A stretch of 5,920 nt of DNA, from assembly GCA_947373615.1 (NCBI GenBank), contig CANBYN010000125.1:1-5920 (forward strand), given 5' to 3'. Source of the DNA: Burkholderiaceae bacterium. Its GTDB lineage: Bacteria; Pseudomonadota; Gammaproteobacteria; Burkholderiales; Burkholderiaceae. This document shows positions 1 through 4,883 of this stretch, one piece after another. Both the position numbers and the translations under genes were made by a program. The stretch's first letter is position 1. Each line of letters begins with the position of its first letter. The notes beneath the pieces were generated by a model that was not told the origin of the DNA, searched no databases, and worked only from the letters and a program-made list of their open reading frames with translations.

Positions 1-223
1 CCTCTTGCTCAAGGTCGCATTGCTTAGTTGCAATGTGTGGGTTGCCAAGCTCCTCAATGGCAGCAATATATTGATCGACCGCAAAAACGGCAAAACCTAA
101 ATTTGCCAATAATGATGCATGGCGCCCCGTACCGCAGGCCAAATCTAATACTTGGCCACCCTGAGGAATGAGCGGAGCAAAACGTCTTACCCAGAACGAG
201 GGGGTCAATATCGCATCATGCAT
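1..223 (-). CDS. Class I SAM-dependent methyltransferase, N-terminal part (3' end outside window)
   Basis: This reading frame was found by translating the minus strand after trpS; it stays open to position 1 and gives 74 residues from the ATG at 223. A Rossmann motif I, VLDLACGTGRHA, lies at residues 25-36, followed by the acidic end of strand beta-2 (AVFAVDQ, residues 45-51). Both are hallmarks of class I S-adenosylmethionine-dependent methyltransferases. The opening around PSFWVRRFAPLIPQGG resembles small (about 200-residue) cytosolic methyltransferases common in Burkholderiales, whose substrate I do not know. Only the cofactor-binding half is visible, so no substrate can be assigned. The start is uncertain: the in-frame TTG at 232-230 lies 6 bases after an AGGG and would add three residues, whereas the ATG has no close Shine-Dalgarno sequence. 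The gene begins 17 bases after the trpS stop and is probably co-transcribed with it. The family call is firm; the exact start is not. Confidence 0.85.
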   Translation of the reverse strand, partial: MHDAILTPSFWVRRFAPLIPQGGQVLDLACGTGRHASLLANLGFAVFAVDQYIAAIEELGNPHIATKQCDLEQE

Positions 224-238
224 CGCAGTCAAATTTAG

Positions 239-242
239 CCCT
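239..242 (-). promoter_or_regulatory. Possible ribosome binding site for the methyltransferase gene (favours a TTG start)
   Basis: AGGG on the minus strand overlaps the trpS stop codon (TAG at 243-241). It sits 6 bases before an in-frame TTG (232-230) but 15 bases before the ATG at 223. The spacing suits TTG initiation, coupled to the end of trpS translation. The motif is only four bases long, so this is a suggestion rather than a clear site. Confidence 0.35.
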
Positions 243-1443
243 AATCGTATGCAAGGCCCATTGCTTCGCGAACCTCGCGCATCGTCTCTTGTGCAACCTT
301 GCGGGCTTTGTCACATCCATCAGCAATAATGGAACGCACTAAACTAGGATCATCCAAATACTTCTGAGCCCGTTCGAACATAGGTTGTTGCTCCGTCAGA
401 ATTGCATCAATAATTGGCTGCTTACATTCAAGACAACCAATTCCGGCAGATTTACAGCCCCTATCAACCCATTGCTTTATTTCTTCATTGGAATAAACAG
501 TATGCAGTTGCCATACCGGGCAACGCGCAGGATCGCCTGCATCAGTTCTGCGAACGCGTGCTGGATCAGTCGGCATTGTCCGAATCTTTTTAATGACATC
601 TTCAGGCTTTTCACGAATGCTAATCGTATTACCATAGGATTTAGACATTTTCTGACCATCGATACCCGGCATCCGGGATGCGCTAGTTAGCAATGCTTGT
701 GGTTCTGGAAGAATAATTTTTCGAGCGCCTTCCAAAAAACCAAACAGTCTTTCGCGATCACCCATCGACAAACTTTGAGCATCTTGCAATAAAGCTTTGG
801 CTTGTTCTAAGGCCTCATCATCACCGCGCTCTTGAAATGCGACTCTTAATTCCGCATACATCTTGGCGCGTTTGCTTCCTAATTTTTTTACTGCCTCCAA
901 GGCTTTTTCTTCAAAACCTAATTCGCGTCCATATAAATAATTAAAACGACGCGCAACTTCACGAGTCATTTCTACGTGCGGCACTTGATCTTCACCAACT
1001 GGCACAAATTGCGCACGATAAATCAAAATATCGGCTGCTTGGAGCAAGGGATAGCCTAAGAATCCATAAGTTTGCAGATCTTTTTCCTTCAACTTCTCAA
1101 TCTGATCTTTATAGGTGGGGACGCGCTCAAGCCAGCCTAATGGGGTTCCCATCGATAACAATAAAAAGAGTTCAGCGTGCTCCGGAACCTTGCTTTGAAT
1201 AAACAAGGTTGCCTGGTTCGGATCCACTCCGGTTGCAAGCCAATCAATCACCATATCCCAAACTGATTGCTCGATCACATCTGGAGTTTCATAATGGGTG
1301 GTTAGCGCATGCCAATCTGCCACAAAAAAGAAGCAGGGATACTCGGACTGCAAGTGTACCCAGTTCTTTAAAACACCATGGTAATGGCCAAGGTGTAAAT
1401 TACCTGTTGGTCGCATGCCTGAGAGAACACGTTCAGCAAACAT
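241..1443 (-). CDS. trpS: Tryptophanyl-tRNA synthetase (TrpRS)
   Basis: Cytosolic class Ic aminoacyl-tRNA synthetase that charges tRNA-Trp with tryptophan using ATP. The 400 residues begin with the nucleotide-binding region (SGMRPTGNLHLGH, HIGH-type motif at 17-20). DWHAL (43-47), GEDQ (150-153, typical of TrpRS) and the KMSKS loop (265-269) follow. The family is usually about 330 residues. The extra length comes mainly from a charged, probably helical insertion at roughly 172-240, between RRFN and KMSKS, which I associate with betaproteobacterial TrpRS. The C-terminal anticodon-binding region carries Cys308, Cys330, Cys337 and Cys340, spaced like a [4Fe-4S] site (separate entry). The ATG at 1443 is supported by the motif position close to the N terminus. 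The Shine-Dalgarno sequence is weak (an A-rich GATAAAG region upstream). It follows rnm by 29 bases and precedes a methyltransferase by 17. No trp leader or T-box is visible. Identification is secure. Confidence 0.97.
   Translation of the reverse strand: MFAERVLSGMRPTGNLHLGHYHGVLKNWVHLQSEYPCFFFVADWHALTTHYETPDVIEQSVWDMVIDWLATGVDPNQATLFIQSKVPEHAELFLLLSMGTPLGWLERVPTYKDQIEKLKEKDLQTYGFLGYPLLQAADILIYRAQFVPVGEDQVPHVEMTREVARRFNYLYGRELGFEEKALEAVKKLGSKRAKMYAELRVAFQERGDDEALEQAKALLQDAQSLSMGDRERLFGFLEGARKIILPEPQALLTSASRMPGIDGQKMSKSYGNTISIREKPEDVIKKIRTMPTDPARVRRTDAGDPARCPVWQLHTVYSNEEIKQWVDRGCKSAGIGCLECKQPIIDAILTEQQPMFERAQKYLDDPSLVRSIIADGCDKARKVAQETMREVREAMGLAYD
424..522 (-). other. trpS: Four-cysteine motif in TrpRS, candidate [4Fe-4S] site
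   Basis: Within TrpRS, cysteines at residues 308, 330, 337 and 340 form the pattern C-x21-C-x6-C-x2-C in the region after KMSKS that contributes to anticodon binding. As I recall, Thermotoga maritima TrpRS binds a [4Fe-4S] cluster through C-x22-C-x6-C-x2-C at the equivalent place; E. coli TrpRS lacks these cysteines. The near-identical spacing makes cluster binding likely here. Zinc is the main alternative ligand. The role of the cluster is not settled; an effect on tRNA anticodon recognition has been suggested. Confidence 0.7.
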
Positions 1444-1472
1444 CTTTAGTCTTTATCGTTGTTATAAATTAT

Positions 1473-2321
1473 TTAATGAAACACAGACCATACTGGCGTC
1501 AGATAGTCTGGTAAATGTGGAAAATTTCCTAGATCAATATGACTTTCATGAGGGTCATGAAAATCAGAACCGCGTGAAGCTAAAAATCCATATTGCTGAG
1601 CAATCTTGCCGTAAATTTGATATTGATGGGGGCTATGGCTTCCAGTAACAACCTCAATTCCAAGTCCTCCAATATCCTTAAAATGCTTATAAAGTTCATC
1701 CATCTGCATGGCGTTTAATTTGTAGCGTCCTGGGTGCGCAATCACGGCTACACCACCTGCGGCTTTTATCCAAGCGACGGCATCATCGAGAGTTGCCCAC
1801 ATATGAGGAACATACCCCGGCTTATCTTCAACTAAATAATTTTTAAATACCTGCTCAGTATCTTTGCACACACCCTGCTCCACTAAAAACCGAGCAAAGT
1901 GTGTTCTCGAAATCAAGTCATGATTTCCGGCAAAATTTAATGCGCCTTCATAAGCACCGGGGATGCCCGCTTTTAATAATTGCTCTGCCATGAGTTTGGC
2001 GCGATTTCCGCGACCCTCGCGCGTGCGACGCAAACCTTCAATAATTCCAACATGCTCTGCATCAATTCCCAATCCGACTATATGAATAGTTTGTCCCATC
2101 CAACTTACAGAGATCTCCACCCCTGCTAGGTAATCAATTTTCAAGGCGCTGGCTGCAGCTTGTGCACGCTGTTGACCGCCGAGCTCGTCATGGTCTGTCA
2201 GCGCCCATAAATGAACACCATTTGCTTTAGCGCGCTCTGCAAGTTGCTCAGGCGTCAACGTTCCATCAGAAATGACTGAATGGCAATGCAAATCGGCATT
2301 TAGGGGTGAAAGGCTACTCAT
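1473..2321 (-). CDS. rnm: PHP-domain phosphoesterase, RNase AM / YciV (TrpH) family
   Basis: A 282-residue metal-dependent phosphoesterase of the polymerase-and-histidinol-phosphatase fold. Metal-ligand motifs appear in the expected order: DLHCHS (10-15), SDGTL (18-22), TDHD (42-45), GVEIS (68-71), HIVGLG (80-85), RTHFAR (139-144), IAHPGRY (194-200) and SDFH (252-255). This set, and the length (E. coli protein about 290), match YciV. The E. coli enzyme is RNase AM, a 5'-to-3' exonuclease that trims 5' ends of rRNA precursors. A Chromobacterium homologue was characterised as a 3',5'-nucleoside bisphosphate phosphatase, so either activity, or both, may apply here. No signal peptide or membrane segment is seen; it should be cytosolic. 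The ATG at 2321 is preceded by AGGG and lies 9 bases after the zapE stop, so it is probably translated from the same message. All catalytic motifs look intact. Family assignment is strong; the in vivo substrate is inferred. Confidence 0.93.
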   Translation of the reverse strand: MSSLSPLNADLHCHSVISDGTLTPEQLAERAKANGVHLWALTDHDELGGQQRAQAAASALKIDYLAGVEISVSWMGQTIHIVGLGIDAEHVGIIEGLRRTREGRGNRAKLMAEQLLKAGIPGAYEGALNFAGNHDLISRTHFARFLVEQGVCKDTEQVFKNYLVEDKPGYVPHMWATLDDAVAWIKAAGGVAVIAHPGRYKLNAMQMDELYKHFKDIGGLGIEVVTGSHSPHQYQIYGKIAQQYGFLASRGSDFHDPHESHIDLGNFPHLPDYLTPVWSVFH

Positions 2322-2322
2322 G

Positions 2323-2328
2323 ACCCTA
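2323..2328 (-). promoter_or_regulatory. rnm: Ribosome binding site of the PHP phosphoesterase gene
   Basis: The 9-base gap between the zapE stop codon and the rnm ATG contains TAGGGT on the minus strand, a partial Shine-Dalgarno sequence two bases before the ATG. The spacing is short but there is no other candidate, and it supports the ATG at 2321 as the start. Confidence 0.55.
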
Positions 2329-2330
2329 TT

Positions 2331-3434
2331 TTAAGTTAAGCTGGTGTCAATTACCCGGCGCGGCGCATCTAGGTAGTCCCGAGACTGCATCTCAATGAGA
2401 CGCGACACAGTTCGGGAGAATTCTGCTGTAATTTGACCCTCGGTGTATAAATCGGGGGCCGAAACCTCGGCTGAAATGATCAGTTTGCTCTTATGGTCAT
2501 ATAAAACATCAATTAACCAAATAAAACGGCGTGCTTCATTAGTCATTCTTGGGGGCATATAGGGCACCCCAGACAGAATCACCGTATGAAACTGGTTGGC
2601 AATCTCAAGATAATCATTTTGAGAACGTGGGCCACAACAGAGGGTTTTAAAGTCAAACCAAACCACGCCGTCATCCATGTGAACAGGTCTTAACTGCCTC
2701 GATTCGATATACAAAATCGGGCAAACGTTTTCTTTTTGATTACCAATCAACTTTTGATAGATCTCTGTCAGAGCTTGCTCTGTTTGATCATTCAGGGGGG
2801 TTAAATAAGCCTGCACTTGCGCCATTTGCACGCGGCGATAATCATTACCAGCATCTACGTTTAGCACATCCAATTTTTCTTCAAGCAACTTAATCGCAGG
2901 AACCAGGCGATCTCGATGCAAACCATTTGGATAAAGTTGATCTGGCCGATAATTTGAGGTCATTACAAACTGAACGCGATCCTCAAACAGCGCACTCAGC
3001 AAGCGGTACAAAATCATTGCATCAGCAATGTCATTAATATGAAATTCATCGAAGCAAATTAAACGATAGCGTTTAGCAATTCGTTTTGAGAGCTCATCTA
3101 ATGGATCGGCTAATCCAGAAAGCTCATGCAATTCACGGTGGACTTCACGCATGAATTCATGAAAATGAATGCGAATCTTTTTTTCTAATGGTGAGGCCGC
3201 ATAAAAACAATCCATTAAAAAAGATTTGCCTCGCCCTACTCCGCCCCATAAATAAAGACCGCGAGGTAGTGTTGGTTTAAATAGCTTTTTCTTGAAGGCG
3301 TTGCTACGAATATCTTTGTAGGCAATCCATTGATCTTCGCATTGTTGTAAACGCTCAACAGCGCGAAGTTGCGCGGGATCACTTTGATACCCGCGCGTCT
3401 TTAACTCTTGTTGGTAATACTCAATGGTTTTCAA
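2331..3434 (-). CDS. zapE: AFG1-family P-loop ATPase, cell division protein ZapE
   Basis: A 367-residue AFG1/LACE1-type ATPase. Walker A is GGVGRGKS (64-71), Walker B is LICFDEF (125-131), a sensor-like MTSNYRP lies at 158-164, and GLHRDRLVPAI (171-181) holds the likely arginine-finger region. The C-terminal RRFIWLIDVLYD (302-313) is also characteristic. E. coli ZapE (about 375 residues) binds FtsZ and destabilises Z-ring polymers under some growth conditions. The mitochondrial homologue acts at the inner membrane in respiratory-protein quality control. No transmembrane segment is seen. The start is TTG at 3434-3432, the first codon after the lpdA stop and in the same frame. No upstream start can exist, and the next in-frame ATG (residue 75) lies beyond Walker A. 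The family-like N terminus (GYQSDPAQLRAVERLQ, residues 15-30) supports it. No Shine-Dalgarno sequence precedes it. The neighbouring lpdA-zapE order recurs, as I recall, in other Burkholderiales. Confidence 0.94.
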   Translation of the reverse strand: MKTIEYYQQELKTRGYQSDPAQLRAVERLQQCEDQWIAYKDIRSNAFKKKLFKPTLPRGLYLWGGVGRGKSFLMDCFYAASPLEKKIRIHFHEFMREVHRELHELSGLADPLDELSKRIAKRYRLICFDEFHINDIADAMILYRLLSALFEDRVQFVMTSNYRPDQLYPNGLHRDRLVPAIKLLEEKLDVLNVDAGNDYRRVQMAQVQAYLTPLNDQTEQALTEIYQKLIGNQKENVCPILYIESRQLRPVHMDDGVVWFDFKTLCCGPRSQNDYLEIANQFHTVILSGVPYMPPRMTNEARRFIWLIDVLYDHKSKLIISAEVSAPDLYTEGQITAEFSRTVSRLIEMQSRDYLDAPRRVIDTSLT

Positions 3435-3437
3435 TTA
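3432..3437 (-). promoter_or_regulatory. Abutting stop/start junction TAA-TTG between lpdA and zapE
   Basis: On the minus strand the lpdA stop TAA (3437-3435) is followed without a gap, in the same frame, by the TTG start of zapE (3434-3432). The preceding bases, the end of lpdA, contain no purine-rich Shine-Dalgarno sequence. Initiation at zapE most plausibly depends on ribosomes terminating lpdA and restarting (translational coupling), which would keep ZapE well below Lpd in amount. Readthrough of the single stop would give an Lpd-ZapE fusion, but nothing specific favours that. Confidence 0.6.
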
Positions 3438-4871
3438 CATATTTAATGCACGTTGATCTGTGGCCAATGCTGCTTCGCGCATCACTTCAGACAAACTTGG
3501 ATGTGCATGACAGATACGGGCAATATCTTCTGATGCTGCTTTAAATTCCATTGCTACAGCGGCTTCTGCAATTAAGTCAGAGGCATTTGGTCCAATGATA
3601 TGAACACCCAGGATCTCATCAGTCTTAGCATCAGCCAAAACTTTTACAAATCCATCAGCGCGACCCATGCCTAACGCACGGCCATTCGCAGCAAATGGGA
3701 ATTGACCTGCTTTGTAAGCAATGCCAGCTTCTTTAAGGGCTTGTTCAGTCTTGCCAACCCAAGCAATTTCAGGGTCGGTATAGATCACCCAAGGAATACA
3801 GTTGTAATCGATATGTGGTTTTTGACCAGCAATAATTTCGGCTACTAAAACGCCTTCATCTTCTGCTTTATGTGCCAACATGGGGCCGCGAACTACATCG
3901 CCTACAGCGTATACGCCTGGGGCAGCAGTTGCGCAAGTATGGTCGTCAATTGGGATGAAGCCACGCTCATCGACTTTGAGGCCAATCTTATCTAGACCCA
4001 ATTTATCGGTATTTGGTACGCGTCCAACAGAAACAATTAAGCGGTCACACTCTAATTTGGCAGCTTTGCCAGCACTATCAGTGTAATTAACTACTACACC
4101 CTTCTTGTCCACTTTTACATCGCCGATCTTGACGCCCATATTAATGTTCAAGCCCTGTTTAGCGAATAGCTTTTGCGCTTCCTTAGCTATGCCTTGATCG
4201 CAGGCTGCTAAGAATGAAGGCAGAGCTTCGAGCACAGTTACTTCAGCTCCTAAGCGGCGCCAAACTGAACCGAGCTCTAATCCGATCACACCAGCACCAA
4301 TTACGCCAAGTTTCTTAGGGGCCGAATCAAACTTAAGAGCACCTTCATTGTCACAGACAAGAATATTGTCAACAGTAAGACCTGGCAAATGACGTGCTTT
4401 AGAACCTGTAGCGATGATGACATTCTTTGCAGTAACTGTTTCTTTATCTTTACCGTCAATTTTGACTTGGTAACTATCAGCACCCTTACCTTCAAATGAG
4501 GCATGGCCTTTTAACAAGGTGATTTTGTTCTTGCGGAACAAGTACTGAATACCACCCGTCATTTTGGTAACGATGTCATCTTTGCGCGCGATCATTTTTT
4601 TTGAGTCAATGCTCACTGAGCCGACTTTAATTCCATGATCAGCAGCATGGTGACTAATCTTCTCGAATTCTTCAGAAGAGGCTAACAATGCCTTAGAAGG
4701 AATACAGCCAACGTTCAAGCAGGTTCCACCTAAACGCGGTTCACCCTTAGGATCGTCATAGCTACTGGATTCAGCGCAGGCAACTTTAAAACCGAGTTGC
4801 GCTGCACGGATTGCGGCGATGTAGCCACCAGGGCCACCACCAATTACGAGTACATCAAAAGCTTGACTCAT
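3435..4871 (-). CDS. lpdA: Dihydrolipoamide dehydrogenase, E3 of 2-oxoglutarate dehydrogenase
   Basis: A 478-residue FAD-dependent disulfide oxidoreductase that reoxidises the dihydrolipoyl groups of E2 and passes electrons to NAD+. The FAD-binding GGGPGG is at 11-16. The redox-active disulfide is GGTCLNVGCIPSK (48-60; Cys51 and Cys56). The NAD-binding GAGVIG is at 192-197, and the second FAD motif is YAVGDVV (321-327). The dimer-interface catalytic pair is in HAHPSLSE (455-462), with His457 and Glu462. Length is normal, and there is no fused N-terminal lipoyl domain such as occurs in many pyruvate dehydrogenase-linked E3 proteins of this group. That fits its position directly after odhB. It acts in the cytosol as a homodimer and may also serve other lipoyl complexes. 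The ATG at 4871 has a good Shine-Dalgarno sequence 3 bases upstream, in a 12-base gap after odhB. An eight-base A tract lies at 4602-4595 (codons 90-93). Identification is secure. Confidence 0.98.
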   Translation of the reverse strand: MSQAFDVLVIGGGPGGYIAAIRAAQLGFKVACAESSSYDDPKGEPRLGGTCLNVGCIPSKALLASSEEFEKISHHAADHGIKVGSVSIDSKKMIARKDDIVTKMTGGIQYLFRKNKITLLKGHASFEGKGADSYQVKIDGKDKETVTAKNVIIATGSKARHLPGLTVDNILVCDNEGALKFDSAPKKLGVIGAGVIGLELGSVWRRLGAEVTVLEALPSFLAACDQGIAKEAQKLFAKQGLNINMGVKIGDVKVDKKGVVVNYTDSAGKAAKLECDRLIVSVGRVPNTDKLGLDKIGLKVDERGFIPIDDHTCATAAPGVYAVGDVVRGPMLAHKAEDEGVLVAEIIAGQKPHIDYNCIPWVIYTDPEIAWVGKTEQALKEAGIAYKAGQFPFAANGRALGMGRADGFVKVLADAKTDEILGVHIIGPNASDLIAEAAVAMEFKAASEDIARICHAHPSLSEVMREAALATDQRALNM

Positions 4872-4874
4872 GAT

Positions 4875-4882
4875 CTCCCCTT
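4875..4882 (-). promoter_or_regulatory. lpdA: Ribosome binding site of lpdA
   Basis: The 12-base odhB-lpdA gap holds AAGGGGAG on the minus strand, three bases before the ATG at 4871. It is the strongest Shine-Dalgarno sequence at any junction in the window and fixes the lpdA start. High expression of E3 is expected for a TCA-cycle subunit. Confidence 0.8.
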
Positions 4883-4883
4883 C

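Noticed and set aside
477..659. Second minus-strand frame within trpS
   Set aside because: Out-of-frame overlap with the KMSKS and cysteine-motif region of trpS; no independent evidence of coding.
385..690. Plus-strand open frame inside trpS (101 codons)
   Set aside because: It is antisense to a well-supported gene, and its translation has no recognisable domain and an unnatural mix of residues.
1461..1466. TATAAC on the minus strand as a -10 element for a trpS promoter
   Set aside because: It matches five of six consensus bases, but no acceptable -35 hexamer was found at 15-18 bases, and the surrounding sequence is simply AT-rich. It is kept only as a weak possibility.
1465..1475. AT-rich palindrome (TAAAT/ATTTA) at the end of rnm as an operator or terminator
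   Set aside because: The five-base AT arms with a one-base centre are too weak for a hairpin, there is no T tract, and such runs are expected by chance in AT-rich gaps.
1209..1648. Two overlapping plus-strand open frames across the trpS start and the end of rnm
   Set aside because: They run antisense to the conserved 5' end of trpS and 3' end of rnm, and lack family features or a clear ribosome binding site.
3880..4086. Plus-strand open frame inside lpdA
   Set aside because: Short antisense shadow of a conserved coding region, with no recognisable protein features.
4301..4504. Second minus-strand frame within lpdA
   Set aside because: Out-of-frame overlap with the NAD-binding region of lpdA; the lpdA frame carries all the motifs.
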